Part shown: piece by piece, positions 8,874 to 17,413 of the stretch | How the letters are laid out: each line of letters opens with the position of its first letter | Numbering within the stretch: the stretch's first letter is position 1 | Source of the DNA: SZUA-430 sp964647355 | GTDB taxonomy: Bacteria > Pseudomonadota > Alphaproteobacteria > Micropepsales > Micropepsaceae | NCBI GenBank assembly: GCA_964647355.1 | Contig: CAZYGK010000002.1 | Coordinates: forward strand, 62,001-126,000 | Direction of reading: 5' to 3' | Length of the DNA stretch: 64,000 nucleotides | Translations under genes and position numbers: made by a program | Notes under the pieces: generated by a model | Told to the model about the DNA's origin: nothing | Seen by the model: only the letters and a program-made list of their open reading frames with translations | The model's database searches: none

Positions 8874-9200
8874 GAGCAAGCGCGCCCGCATAGCACGAGT
8901 TACGTAGTCGTCACGTCCGCTAACGCAAGCCGCCGCATCCGATTCAACGGCCCAAATTCGTATGGTACTGTTTTGGTGCCAGCGGTCCGCGGCTGGCACC
9001 ATTGTTTTGGATGTGCAGGGCGGGACAGCGACGGTCATAGTGTCACCGCTTTTATCTTGCCCTCCAAATTTTCGAGATGGGGTCATTGTCTCATCTGCGC
9101 TCAACTACGATCACCTAATGAGAAAAAATTGCTACGCGAAGCGGTCTCAACAGTGACCGAGTGTCCCTGCCAATCGGTCGGGCCGCAGATCGAGGCTCAG
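8874..9200. other. Gene-free spacer upstream of relaxase
   Basis: I find no convincing gene in these 327 bases; the short frames do not resemble known proteins. The notable structure is an inverted repeat at 8974-9001. The spacer is less GC-rich than the flanking genes, which fits an origin-of-transfer or promoter region. Confidence 0.6.
8974..9001. other. Inverted repeat, candidate oriT hairpin
   Basis: Arms TGGTGCCAGC (8974-8983) and GCTGGCACCA (8992-9001) are perfect complements around an 8-base loop. The structure lies about 100 bp upstream of the relaxase start, where oriT is often found in elements of this class. A transcription terminator for the traF-type gene is the main alternative, since T runs flank both sides. 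No nick site can be assigned. Confidence 0.45.
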
Positions 9201-9752
9201 TCAGAACGTCCACAGCGGTGAAAGAACACCCACCACATCGGTGCGCAAACTCGGCCCGAAGTAGCGCCCATCGAACGACGCTGGCGCATGGTTGAGGAGA
9301 AAAAACTGCCCCTCCGAAAGCACCTCGCAACCCGTCCAAGGCACCAGGGAACGCCCGAGTCTGTCGTGCGTGAGTGTGTCGGCGCGGCGCTGGCCATTGA
9401 TGTAAATTGCACGCCCGGCGGCACAGATTCTATCGCCAGCAATTGCAGCCACGCGCTTGATCGCCGGGGTATCGGCAGGCATATAACCACGTTCCGCAGC
9501 CAGGCGCCGCGCTGCCGCCGGTAGCCACACGAGCACAAGATCACCCCGAGTGAGTGCACCGGGACGGCTCAGCCAATAGAGCCCAACCGGCATGCTCGCA
9601 CTGGCGTTCCAAACGACGAACGGCATAGGCTTTGTGCAGGCCGCGAAGCCAAGACCGGCGCAAACACCGACGGCCAAGGCAACAGCTGAGGGTCGCCAAC
9701 GCCGCTGACCGCAGACCCGCAACCGCTCCACTTTCCCGCAGCCCCTAACCAT
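9201..9752 (-). CDS. traF: TraF-type S26 signal peptidase of the conjugation system
   Basis: This 183-residue protein has an N-terminal membrane anchor (PSAVALAVGVCAGLGFAAC), the S26 nucleophile motif in SMPVGLYWL, and the catalytic lysine region AIKRVAAIAGD. These are the Ser-Lys dyad elements of leader-peptidase-like TraF proteins, which mature the conjugative pilin in the periplasm. I prefer the ATG at 9752 because it overlaps the stop of the preceding HTH gene by 8 bases and gives a normal length; the frame extends to 9896 but only through that gene. The C-terminal LLNHAPASFDGRYFG is also characteristic. Confidence 0.9.
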   Translation of the reverse strand: MVRGCGKVERLRVCGQRRWRPSAVALAVGVCAGLGFAACTKPMPFVVWNASASMPVGLYWLSRPGALTRGDLVLVWLPAAARRLAAERGYMPADTPAIKRVAAIAGDRICAAGRAIYINGQRRADTLTHDRLGRSLVPWTGCEVLSEGQFFLLNHAPASFDGRYFGPSLRTDVVGVLSPLWTF

Positions 9753-9972
9753 CGGACGTGCTCCGTTTGAGGTGCGCATTCGACCAGGCTTCGAGATCGC
9801 CAATGTGATAGCGGACGTAGCGCCCGTGTTTGCGGTAGACCGGTCCCAGACCTTGGACGCGCATCTTTTCGAGGGTCCGCCGCGAGAGCCCGACAAAGAA
9901 AGCAGCCTGCGCCGTGCTCAGGAACGGACTCCCTTTCCTGGCTTTCGCGGCGCGGTCGGCATCGTCGTCCAT
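9745..9972 (-). CDS. Small helix-turn-helix (AlpA/excisionase-like) protein
   Basis: This 75-residue protein has the MerR-like HTH_17 pattern: FLSTAQAAFFVGLSRRTLEKM, then GPVYRKHGRYVRYHIGDLEAW. Such proteins are common next to traF in trb-type ICEs and are assumed to regulate transfer or excision. The ATG at 9972 begins MDDDADRAAKARKG; longer frames upstream lack similarity. It overlaps the peptidase start by 8 bases, so the two are probably co-transcribed. The target is unknown. Confidence 0.82.
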   Translation of the reverse strand: MDDDADRAAKARKGSPFLSTAQAAFFVGLSRRTLEKMRVQGLGPVYRKHGRYVRYHIGDLEAWSNAHLKRSTSDG

Positions 9973-10310
9973 GGTGTCCCTCGTGCGCGGCGTGCGTGAC
10001 AGAGATGTCGCGCGATGAGGGAAAGCATGAGCGCACGCGGTGCCGCTGGGGACCGGCGAATTTGCGCTGCCGAGAATTCGCCGGAGGCAAGACCAATCCA
10101 GCGCCGCACCGTCCGGTTCGGTGCAGCGCTGGCGTCGATGAGTCCGGCACTGGTGGGACCGGCGACAAGGCTGCCGGCGGATCGTCCAGACGGTCCCCGC
10201 GCGTGACCCCGCTATCCGCGGGCGGGCTTTCATCACGCACGTCGCGATGGGAGACCGGGCCTCGACGAGACGGCCCCGCAGCCCTTTAAGGCTGCGAGGC
10301 CGGGTTCGGA
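9973..10310. other. Gene-free spacer with hairpin
   Basis: No gene is visible in these 338 bases. A stem-loop GCAGCC/GGCTGC at 10278-10295 (loop CTTTAA) lies just after the broken DUF736 gene read on the minus strand and may be its terminator. The rest is GC-rich and unremarkable. Confidence 0.5.
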
Positions 10311-10482
10311 TCAGTCGGCCGGATTCCAGATCACGGCGAAGTGGTCGTCGCTTTCGCCGGGCGCGCGGCCCAGATTGGCGTAGAGCTTCCGCGGACCGAA
10401 CTCGGGCGCGGCGAGGCTCAAGGACACGTAGTCCTTGCCCGAAGTCTCGCCGTGACGGACCCAGCCCGCCCCGACATCGGCG
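10311..10482 (-). pseudogene. DUF736 gene, 3' fragment (split by insertion)
   Basis: On the minus strand this segment encodes AGWVRHGETSGKDYVSLSLA, then EFGPRKLYANLG, and ends FAVIWNPAD with a stop at 10311. It is the C-terminal half of a DUF736 protein. The N-terminal half is at 18181-18336, on the other side of the 7.7-kb element. Joining them at the shared 7-base word gives a continuous frame (VVSSGAD followed by VGAGWV), so the insertion appears recent and precise. The intact product is one of the small conserved ICE proteins of unknown function. Confidence 0.88.
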
Positions 10483-10509
10483 TTATGCGGTGCACCACAT
10501 AACGCCGAT
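10476..10509. repeat. Palindrome at the left junction of the RIT element
   Basis: The word ATCGGCG (10476-10482) is followed by TTATGCGGTGCACCACATAA and then its complement CGCCGAT (10503-10509). The inner arms, CGGCGTTATG and CATAACGCCG, form a 10-bp stem. The right junction lacks this extra 20-bp piece. It may be the recombination core region left by a tyrosine-recombinase event. Confidence 0.7.
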
Positions 10510-11276
10510 TATGCGGAGTTGAAGATTATGCGGAGCGGCGCCGGCTGAGGCGCGCGGTTCGGCCGTTTTGCAGGCTTGGGACTCCACATAATAACGGAGC
10601 TTGAGAGCCGCGGCGCCGTGCAGCGCCGCGGCCCGAGAGGCTTGGGTCAACGCGACCAGATGAGCGTATGACTGCCGTCTTTCTCGACGAGGTTGGCGAA
10701 GATCGGCGCCGGGAAGGACGGGTCGTCGAGCTTCACCGAGTGATAGACGGTGTTCTCCTGCGACGTGCGCTTCCAGGCCGCGCCGATCTCCACGGTGCCG
10801 ACGAAGACGCGCAGGTCGGGCGCTTTCTCGTTCTGCGACGCTTCGGCGGGCGTCAGGCGCGCCTTCACGTTGAGAGAAAGAGTGCGGATGGTGCCGACGT
10901 AGCTGCCGTCTTCGCCGCGGGTGAAGTTGCCGATTTGAGCCATGATGATCTCCTGTTTGATCTGACAAGGACCCGCGCCCATCGCGGGCCTTGATGGCGG
11001 TCTTGAGCGCCGCGACGGCCTGCCCGCAGCCTTTGGCCCGCAGCGACGAGCGGAGGATGGCGGTGGCGCGATCTTGTTGCTTCGCGAGGAATGACGGCCT
11101 TGGCCGTCAGGGGAAGAAGATCGCGCTCGGAGCCATTGCGGGAGGTAAGGCCGGCGAGCACCGCGAGCGCATCGTGGCGCCCGATCCGTCAAATCAAGGT
11201 CCTCGATGGCGACGCCGGGTCCCTTGGATCAACCGGAGATCACAAGCTCAGGCAACTTCATCGGTGGCGAGACGCA
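10503..11276. repeat. 774-bp inverted repeat, left arm
   Basis: It is the reverse complement of 17414-18187. Translated segments from both arms are identical wherever I compared them, and the lengths match exactly, so the arms are probably identical. The outer end starts CGCCGATTATGCGG and the inner end stops at GAGACGCA. Each arm holds one complete DUF736 gene and about 330 bp upstream of it without a recognisable gene. Confidence 0.92.
10647..10943 (-). CDS. DUF736 protein, copy in left arm
   Basis: This 98-residue protein opens MAQIGNFTRGEDGSYVG, has FVGTVEIGAAWKRTS in the middle and ends with LVEKDGSHTLIWSR, the full-length DUF736 pattern. DUF736 proteins are frequent in conjugative elements of alphaproteobacteria; their biochemical role is not known. 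The start follows an AGGAG box about 6 bases upstream. It is an inverted duplicate of 17747-18043 and differs from the broken DUF736 gene that flanks the element, so the ICE carried two paralogues. Confidence 0.9.
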   Translation of the reverse strand: MAQIGNFTRGEDGSYVGTIRTLSLNVKARLTPAEASQNEKAPDLRVFVGTVEIGAAWKRTSQENTVYHSVKLDDPSFPAPIFANLVEKDGSHTLIWSR

Positions 11277-11319
11277 GTGTGCCGGATACCAAACCGTCCT
11301 TGAGCTTGTGCAGAGAGCC

Positions 11320-12732
11320 TCAGCCGGCGCAGCATGAGAGTTTGTGAATGTCGCGGTCGAAGGCCTGTGCTGCAAGCTTCAGTCCTTCCACCGTCGTCAG
11401 GTACGGAAAGACCGTGTCACCAAGTTGGCGCGCCGTCATCCGCTGCTTCAGCGCCATCACCAGAGTCTGGATGCTGTCGGCGCCCTCCGGGGCGACGATC
11501 TGCCCACCCAAGACGCGGTCGCTCTTGGCGTCGGCAACGAGCTTGATCAGTCCGCGCGTGTCGCGCGCGGCGAGCGCGCGGGGCACCTGATCAATGGGCA
11601 CGATCGAGGTCTTGACGTCGTAGCCTGCGCGCCTCGCGTCAGCCTCGGTCAATCCGACGCCGGCGACTTGAGGATCGGTGAAGACCACCCACGGCATGGC
11701 GTCGTTCGAATAGACGAGGTCTCCACCCAAGGCGTTGCGGGCGGCGAGCTTAGCCCCGTAGGCCGCCATATAGACGAATTGATCGCGACCCGTCACGTCA
11801 CCGGCCGCGTAGACACCACTGCGCGTCGTGCGCATGCGGTCGTCGACGACGATGCCGCCGCGTTCGTCCTGCAGTACGCCCGCGGCCGGCAGGTCCAGAT
11901 GCTCGACGTTCGGTGTGCGTCCCGTGGCGACCAGAAGCTTCTCGGCATCGAGCTCGATCAGGGCGTCTTGTTCCTTGATAAGAAGCGTCACCCCGCCATT
12001 GTCTTCGCGGGCCTCACGATATTGGACCCCGCACACGATGCGCACACCTTCCTGGCGCAGGGCTTCGGTCAGTGCGGATGATGCCTCCGGCTCGGCTTGC
12101 GGCAACAGACGGGACCGGCACACGACCGTCACTTCCGTTCCCATGCGCGCCATCATTTGGGCAAGCTCCACGCCGACGAAGCCGCCGCCGACGACAATCA
12201 AGCTTTTGGGCAGGCGCTCAAGCTCGAGCAGCGACGTGCTCGTGAGATAGGGTACTTTCTCGAGGCCACGAATGGGCGGAATCGCGGGGCGAGCGCCCGT
12301 GGCGATCACGGTCTTGCCGACACGGAGGGATTGGCCCGAAAGGCTTACTCCGTTTGGTGCCAACCTTGTTCGACCTTCGAGGTAGGCGATGCGATCGTAG
12401 TTGTGCAGCAGGTCGATGTACTTGCGTTGGCGCAAGTCGGCGACCAAGGCGTCTTTGGTCGCAATCAGCCGGCGCCAATCGGCCACATAGGCCTCGCCGA
12501 CGAGGCCCTCGAACCGGCTCGCGGCGCGTGCGCCGTGCAGCGCTTCGGCGGCTCGGATCATGGTCTTCGAGGGGACGCACCCGACGTTGACGCATGTGCC
12601 CCCGATCACGCCATCACCGAGAAGCGCAACCTGCGCGCCTTCCTCGGCCGCGGCGATCGCTGCCGAAAAGCCGGCGGATCCCGCACCAATGACCGCAAGG
12701 TCATAGGCCTTGTTCGCGCAGCAATCGGACAT
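11320..12732 (-). CDS. merA: Mercuric reductase
   Basis: This 470-residue flavoprotein reduces Hg(II) to Hg(0) with NADPH in the cytoplasm. The redox pair Cys47/Cys52 lies in GGTCVNVGCVPSK. The FAD-binding Gly motif (VIGAGSAGFSAA) is at the start and the NAD(P)H motif (VVGGGFVGVELAQ) in the middle. The C-terminal Cys-Cys (LSCCAG) that hands Hg(II) to the active site distinguishes it from lipoamide dehydrogenase. There is no N-terminal heavy-metal domain, so it is a short-form MerA. The ATG at 12732 (MSDCCANKAYDLAV) is the family-like start; the frame upstream overlaps merP. It is last in the merT-P-A operon. Confidence 0.96.
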   Translation of the reverse strand: MSDCCANKAYDLAVIGAGSAGFSAAIAAAEEGAQVALLGDGVIGGTCVNVGCVPSKTMIRAAEALHGARAASRFEGLVGEAYVADWRRLIATKDALVADLRQRKYIDLLHNYDRIAYLEGRTRLAPNGVSLSGQSLRVGKTVIATGARPAIPPIRGLEKVPYLTSTSLLELERLPKSLIVVGGGFVGVELAQMMARMGTEVTVVCRSRLLPQAEPEASSALTEALRQEGVRIVCGVQYREAREDNGGVTLLIKEQDALIELDAEKLLVATGRTPNVEHLDLPAAGVLQDERGGIVVDDRMRTTRSGVYAAGDVTGRDQFVYMAAYGAKLAARNALGGDLVYSNDAMPWVVFTDPQVAGVGLTEADARRAGYDVKTSIVPIDQVPRALAARDTRGLIKLVADAKSDRVLGGQIVAPEGADSIQTLVMALKQRMTARQLGDTVFPYLTTVEGLKLAAQAFDRDIHKLSCCAG

Positions 12733-12752
12733 TCCGGTGCCTCGGTTGGAGT

Positions 12753-13085
12753 TTAGCTTGCAAGCCGGGCCGGGTAGCCGGCATTCGTCGAGGCAGCGGC
12801 AATCGCGTCGGGCGTCGTCAGCGAGCGGTCGTAGGTGACCGTCGCCGTCTTCGTCTTGAAGTCCACGTCGACGCTGCGAACGCCCGGCACTTTGGACATC
12901 GCAGCCTTCACGGTGATCGGACAGGTTGCGCAAGACATGTTGTCGACGACGAACGTCGCGGTCGCGAGACTCTGCGCCTCGCTTGCCGTCGGTTCGGGCG
13001 AGGAAGCGAAGCTCTGCATCGTTGCGAGGAATCCGCCCGCGGCGAGCAGTGCACTTGCGGCAAGGATAAGCGATCTCGTTCTCAT
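12753..13085 (-). CDS. merP: Periplasmic mercury-binding protein
   Basis: This 110-residue protein has a signal peptide (about residues 1-28, RSLILAASALLAAGGFLA) and a heavy-metal-associated domain with MSCATCPITVK, whose two cysteines bind Hg(II). In the mer pathway MerP collects Hg(II) in the periplasm and passes it to MerT. It lies 13 bp after merT and 20 bp before merA, in one operon. The N-terminus is longer than in classical Tn21 MerP, consistent with a variant spacer between signal peptide and domain. Confidence 0.94.
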   Translation of the reverse strand: MRTRSLILAASALLAAGGFLATMQSFASSPEPTASEAQSLATATFVVDNMSCATCPITVKAAMSKVPGVRSVDVDFKTKTATVTYDRSLTTPDAIAAASTNAGYPARLAS

Positions 13086-13098
13086 GCGTTGTCTCCTC

Positions 13099-13470
13099 TC
13101 AGTAGAAGAAGGGTGCCCACCAGTCGATCGTGAGCGCGAGAGCGACGAGAGTCGTCGCGACCCACAGGGCCGTCTGGGTGACGATCGAAGATCGGGGCGT
13201 TGCGCAATCGCAGGCGACCTTCGGCCGGAAATAGACCTGGCGGAAGCCGAGACCCAACAAGATCAGCGTGGCCGCGATGAAGAAGGGCTTGAAGGGCTCG
13301 AGGGCGGTCAGAGTGCCGATCCAGGCGCCTGAAACGCCGATCGTGACGAGCACCAGGGGCACGATACAGCAGGTCGAGGCAAGGAGCGCGCCGACGACGC
13401 CGCCGGCCGCCAGCCAGCCGGTGCGCGTGCTGCCGTCCGAGGACTGTTGCTTGGTGCTGTTCTCGGTCAT
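13099..13470 (-). CDS. merT: Mercuric ion transport protein
   Basis: This 123-residue membrane protein has three hydrophobic stretches, with the paired cysteines STCCIVPLVL in the first and a second pair in ACDCATPR near the cytoplasmic loop. Both pairs are the Hg(II) relay of MerT. The start at 13470 (MTENSTKQQSSDG) is the only one giving a normal length; a longer frame runs into merR on the other strand. It is first in merT-P-A and diverges from merR across a 78-bp operator region. Confidence 0.94.
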   Translation of the reverse strand: MTENSTKQQSSDGSTRTGWLAAGGVVGALLASTCCIVPLVLVTIGVSGAWIGTLTALEPFKPFFIAATLILLGLGFRQVYFRPKVACDCATPRSSIVTQTALWVATTLVALALTIDWWAPFFY

Positions 13471-13510
13471 GTGCTGTCCGCCGCCTCGCGTCTTCGACAC
13501 GGCTTTGCTA

Positions 13511-13535
13511 CGGTCTGTAGTGGCTACAGAGTCAA
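13511..13535 (-). promoter_or_regulatory. mer operator-promoter (MerR type, 19-bp spacer)
   Basis: On the minus strand, TTGACT (13535-13530) is followed by exactly 19 bases and then TAGCAA (13510-13505) as a weak -10. Inside the spacer is the dyad CTGTAG-N3-CTACAG (13515-13529). A 19-bp spacer with a central dyad is the signature of MerR-controlled promoters, where bound MerR untwists the DNA on Hg(II) binding. It lies between the merT and merR starts. Confidence 0.88.
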
Positions 13536-13548
13536 GAGGAGCGCGGCG

Positions 13549-13962
13549 ATGGCCGGTCACAAACGCGCGATTGCACTTCAGCGGGCCCAATTGGCGCACC
13601 GCACGGGCTGCAATCTCGAAACCATTCGCTACTACGAAAAGATCGGCATGCTGCCTGCGCCGCCCCGGTCGCCTGCCGGCTACCGCACCTATGGCGAGGA
13701 GCACGTCAAGAGATTGCGGTTCATTCTGCGCGGCCGCGAACTCGGCTTCTCCATCGAGGAGATTCGCGGCTTGCTGGGGCTCGTCGATCGCGGCACGGCA
13801 ACTTGCGCCGAGGTGAAGCGCCGCACCGAACACCACCTTGCCGACGTGCGAGCCAAGATCGCCGATCTCAAACGGATCGAGAGAGTCCTGGCTGCAACAG
13901 CTTCACGATGCACGGGCAATGCGGTTCCCGAATGCCCGATGCTGGAGGCGCTCGCAGCCTGA
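13549..13962 (+). CDS. merR: Hg(II)-responsive transcription regulator
   Basis: This 137-residue MerR-family protein has an HTH with GCNLETIRYYEKIGMLPAPP and RTYGEEHVKRLRFI, a long dimerisation helix, and three cysteines placed as in Hg-sensing MerR: one in TATCAEV and two in CTGNAVPECP. It should repress, then activate, the merTPA promoter from the dyad at 13515-13529, and repress itself. The ATG at 13549 (MAGHKRAIALQRAQ) follows a GAGGAGCG box. Frames further upstream run through the operator. Confidence 0.95.
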   Translation: MAGHKRAIALQRAQLAHRTGCNLETIRYYEKIGMLPAPPRSPAGYRTYGEEHVKRLRFILRGRELGFSIEEIRGLLGLVDRGTATCAEVKRRTEHHLADVRAKIADLKRIERVLAATASRCTGNAVPECPMLEALAA

Positions 13963-14148
13963 TCGCGTGCGAGCGCGCATCGGTTGAGCACTCCCGCGCC
14001 ATCGCCGATCATCTCCGGACGCAAATGGCACGCGGCCTTCGAAAATGGCCAATCTCCTGTGGAGAAGCGATCGCTGCCGCGGTCGTAAGCTCCGGCGCCA
14101 ATGCGACACGCCGCAAGCTTCCGCCTCCCGTCCGGACAAGGAGGCATC

Positions 14149-15357
14149 ATGTCGAAGGGATCGAAGAAGAAACCGGTGGCGCCGCGCCTGCACTTTGCAA
14201 GGCCGTATGTCGAAGGCTTCAAGGATTGGCTTCGCGACCGCGGTTACACGGCGAACACCATCACGGAGAAAGTGCGGCTGCTTGCAGGATGGGCCGATTG
14301 GATGGCGGGCGCCGGCTATAGGCTCGACACGATAGTGGCGGGCCATGAAGCATCGAGGTCGGCGTTCATCGGAAAGAAGAGCATCCGACGGCACGTCGGA
14401 TCGGGCACGGTCTTCATTCGCTATCTTCGGCATCGCGGGGTTGTTGCACCTCCGCCGGCGCTACCGACGCCTTCCGACAGATGGCCGCTGATCGGTGCGT
14501 TCCGTGCCTGGATGCGTGAGCATCGCGGGGTTGCGGATTCGACACTCGACAACTCGCAGCGCGATATCGTCGCCCTGCTCGAAGCGCTCGGCAGCGATCC
14601 GAAAGCCTATACCACCCCATCGCTACGGTTCTTCGTGCGCAGGCGCTGCAAGCGGTTCAACGCTCGTCGCGCACAGGCCGTTGGCGTGGCGATGCGCGCC
14701 TTCCTGCGGTTCTTGATTGCAAACGGCCAATGTCCGGCAGGACGCGATCGAGCCATTCCCGATTTTGCCGACTGGAAGCTGGCGAGTATCCCACGCTACC
14801 TTCCGCAGGAGGATGTCGAGCGCGCGATTGCGGCGTGTGACGGCGAACGGCGGCTCCGCGACAAAGCCATCGTGCTGTTGCTTGCGCGCTTGGGCCTGAG
14901 AGCCGGCGAGGTTGCAGCCCTCAAGATCGCCGACATCGACTGGAAGAACGGTCGGCTTGCGATCAATGGCGGCAAGTCGAGGCGTGCCGACTGGCTTCCG
15001 CTGACGCAAGAGGTCGGCGATGCGATCCTCGCCTATCTCCGGCATGCGCGACCACGCTTGGCGACACCGCTTCTCTTCCTGACCGAGTTCGCGCCGTTGC
15101 GGCCGGTCACACGCATCACGATCAAATGCGTGGTGGGACGCACGCTTGTCCGCGCCGGGATCGAGAGCCCGAGCTACGGCGCACATGTGCTGCGCCACTC
15201 CGCGGCGACGGCCATGCTGCGCCAGGGCGTGAGTCTGGACGGTGTCCGCGCCGTGCTGCGTCACACATCGCCGTCGATGACCATGCACTATGCCAAGGTC
15301 GACATCGGCCTCCTGTCCGAGATTGCCCAGCCTTGGGCGGGGAGGCCCTCATGCTGA
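14149..15357 (+). CDS. RIT-type tyrosine recombinase, first of three
   Basis: This 402-residue protein has a SAM-like N-terminal core-binding domain and a C-terminal catalytic domain. The first Arg is in ARLGLRAGEVAAL, HxxR in HVLRHSAATAML, the next His in VLRHTSPSMT, and the Tyr in MHYAKV. All the tyrosine-recombinase residues are visible, so it is probably active. The start at 14149 follows a strong AAGGAGG box 6 bases upstream; a longer frame begins at 14101 without such a box. It overlaps the second recombinase by 7 bases. In RIT elements the three proteins are thought to act together. Confidence 0.92.
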   Translation: MSKGSKKKPVAPRLHFARPYVEGFKDWLRDRGYTANTITEKVRLLAGWADWMAGAGYRLDTIVAGHEASRSAFIGKKSIRRHVGSGTVFIRYLRHRGVVAPPPALPTPSDRWPLIGAFRAWMREHRGVADSTLDNSQRDIVALLEALGSDPKAYTTPSLRFFVRRRCKRFNARRAQAVGVAMRAFLRFLIANGQCPAGRDRAIPDFADWKLASIPRYLPQEDVERAIAACDGERRLRDKAIVLLLARLGLRAGEVAALKIADIDWKNGRLAINGGKSRRADWLPLTQEVGDAILAYLRHARPRLATPLLFLTEFAPLRPVTRITIKCVVGRTLVRAGIESPSYGAHVLRHSAATAMLRQGVSLDGVRAVLRHTSPSMTMHYAKVDIGLLSEIAQPWAGRPSC

Positions 15358-16268
15358 GCGGCCATATCGAGCGCTACATCAGGCTCCGCCGAGCTGCCGG
15401 GTACAAGCTCGATGAAGCTGCCCGCAGTATGCGGGCCTTCGCCCGGTTTGCAGCGGCGAAAGGCGATGTGAGCCTGAAGGCGGCAACAGCCGTCGAATGG
15501 GCTTCGTCCGGTTGTACGCCCAATCACCGCGGCCGGAGGCTCAGTCACCTCGTGCGGCTGGGGCACTTCCTGCACGCCGAAGATCCCGCGCACGAGGTCC
15601 CGCCCGCCGGACTGTTCATCAGGTCGATGGTCAGGCCGTCGCCTTACATCTACACGTCCGAGGAGCTCGCCCGCATTTTGGAGACGGCCGGGCGGCTACG
15701 GCGAAGCAAGCTCACCCCGCTCAGGGCTGAGCTCTATCAGATGCTGTTCGGGCTGATCGCCGCCACGGGCTTGCGCATCTCCGAGGCCTTGCGCCTGCGC
15801 TTCGACGACATTCTGCCGGGCGGCGTTCTTCGTATCCGCAACACCAAGTTCAACAAGAGCCGGCTGGTGCCGCTGCACGCCTCCGTGGTCGCAGTGCTCA
15901 ACAAATACGTGGCGATGCGGCGGCGGATCAGGACGCGTGACCCGCATCTGTTTGTGAGGGAACACGGCAAGCCGATGGAGCCGAGGACCGTGGAAGCGAC
16001 CTTCAGACGCGTCTTGACGCTCGCCGGCATCGCGCCGGAGCGGCAGCGGCGACCGCGCCTTCACGATCTGCGGCACACCTTCGCGACCCGCGTCCTGCAG
16101 CAATGCGGCGTGCAGCCCGAGGCGATCGCACGCCACTTTGTGGCGCTCTCGACCTATCTCGGCCATTCGAAGGTTGCGCACACCTATTGGTACTTGGAAG
16201 CGACGCCCGATTTGATGGTCGATATCGCGGCTCTCGCCGAGGCGTTCGTCGCCAAGGAGGCCGCATGA
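15351..16268 (+). CDS. RIT-type tyrosine recombinase, second of three
   Basis: This 305-residue protein has its catalytic residues in ATGLRISEALRLR (first Arg), HDLRHTFATRVL (HxxR), and YLGHSKVAHTYWYLE (His and Tyr). It is shorter than its neighbours, as the middle RIT recombinase often is. The start at 15351 overlaps the stop of the first recombinase (ATGCTGA), indicating coupling; the frame extends upstream only as a shadow of the first gene. It overlaps the third recombinase by 4 bases. Confidence 0.92.
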   Translation: MLSGHIERYIRLRRAAGYKLDEAARSMRAFARFAAAKGDVSLKAATAVEWASSGCTPNHRGRRLSHLVRLGHFLHAEDPAHEVPPAGLFIRSMVRPSPYIYTSEELARILETAGRLRRSKLTPLRAELYQMLFGLIAATGLRISEALRLRFDDILPGGVLRIRNTKFNKSRLVPLHASVVAVLNKYVAMRRRIRTRDPHLFVREHGKPMEPRTVEATFRRVLTLAGIAPERQRRPRLHDLRHTFATRVLQQCGVQPEAIARHFVALSTYLGHSKVAHTYWYLEATPDLMVDIAALAEAFVAKEAA

Positions 16269-17272
16269 CGCTTCTCGCTCCTCTGATCACCGGCTATCTG
16301 CGCGACTACATGCCGGGCCAGCGTGGCTACAGCCCGCACAGTTGCGAGACCTACGCCCATAGCTTCCGGCTTCTGTTCGCCTTCGCCGCCACACGGCAGG
16401 GCACGACGCCCTCGAAGCTTCATGTCGAGCAGCTCGACGCTCAACTCGTGATGGACTTCTTGAGCCACATCGAGCGCGAGCGCGGCAATGGTCCCGTCAC
16501 CCGCAACGTGCGCCTGGCCGCCGTCAAAGCCTTCATGCGCTATGTCGAATTCCGCCTGCCGTCGGCCTTGGAGCAGGTCGGCCAAATCCGGGCCATTCCG
16601 ACCAAGCGGCACGATCACAAGCTCATCCGTCATCTGACGATGGCTGAAGTGCGTGCGATCCTCAACGCACCGGACTTGTCGACACGCCTTGGAATCCGTG
16701 ACCGTGCAATGTTGCATCTGTGCTTTGCGGCGGGTCTGCGCGTCTCCGAGTTGGTGGGCGCGCTCATGGAGAATCTCTCTTTGCGCCGTCCGCCGAGCAT
16801 CTTGGTCCACGGCAAGGGCCGCAAGGAGCGCTGTCTGCCGCTGTGGAAGGAGACGGCGAGCGATCTAAGAGCATGGCTCGCTGTTCGTGGGAGCATTCGC
16901 GGCGCCGAGCTGTTCGTCAACGCGGAAGGCGCGCCGATGACACGCGCCGGCTTCGAATACATTCTCGACAAGCATGCGAAAGCCGCAACCAAACCCTGTC
17001 CGTCGTTGTGCGGGCGTACGGTGTCGCCGCATCAGCTGCGGCACAGCTGCGCACTGACCATGCTGCAGGCAACGCGCGACATCCGCAAAGTTGCCTTGTG
17101 GCTCGGTCATAGCGACGTACGCACCACGGAGGTCTATCTCCGGATGGACCCGACCGAGAAGCTCGAAGCCGTCGAGGCCGTGCTGCCGCCCGAGTTGCGG
17201 CGGGGCCGATTCAAGGCGCCGGATGCACTGATCGCCTCTCTCTTGGAGGACGCCATGCCGTCACCGGGATGA
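16265..17272 (+). CDS. RIT-type tyrosine recombinase, third of three
   Basis: This 335-residue XerC/D-like protein has Arg in AAGLRVSELVGAL, the beta-lysine region VHGKGRKERCLPL, HxxR in HQLRHSCALTML, and His/Tyr in WLGHSDVRTTEVYLR. It completes the trio and is co-oriented and overlapped (ATGA) with the second gene. After its stop, 141 bp without a gene lead to the right inverted arm. Confidence 0.92.
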   Translation: MTLLAPLITGYLRDYMPGQRGYSPHSCETYAHSFRLLFAFAATRQGTTPSKLHVEQLDAQLVMDFLSHIERERGNGPVTRNVRLAAVKAFMRYVEFRLPSALEQVGQIRAIPTKRHDHKLIRHLTMAEVRAILNAPDLSTRLGIRDRAMLHLCFAAGLRVSELVGALMENLSLRRPPSILVHGKGRKERCLPLWKETASDLRAWLAVRGSIRGAELFVNAEGAPMTRAGFEYILDKHAKAATKPCPSLCGRTVSPHQLRHSCALTMLQATRDIRKVALWLGHSDVRTTEVYLRMDPTEKLEAVEAVLPPELRRGRFKAPDALIASLLEDAMPSPG

Positions 17273-17413
17273 GGGCGGCCTCCATATCACGCTCAGCTGC
17301 GCCGTACTCCACCGCCCTCGCAACGACGAACGGAGATCGCGACTTCTCCTCTTGCGACGAGCGGGGCGGCGTGCCCGCAGCCGTGTGCGAGGATACTTCT
17401 GTGGCTGTTGGCT

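Noticed and set aside
8145..9221. 358-codon plus-strand frame opposite the relaxase
   Set aside because: It is a shadow of the relaxase, whose HUH residues and family-like start are clear.
13470..13836. Longer merT frame reaching into merR
   Set aside because: The extension is antisense to merR and lacks membrane segments; ATG 13470 gives a normal MerT.
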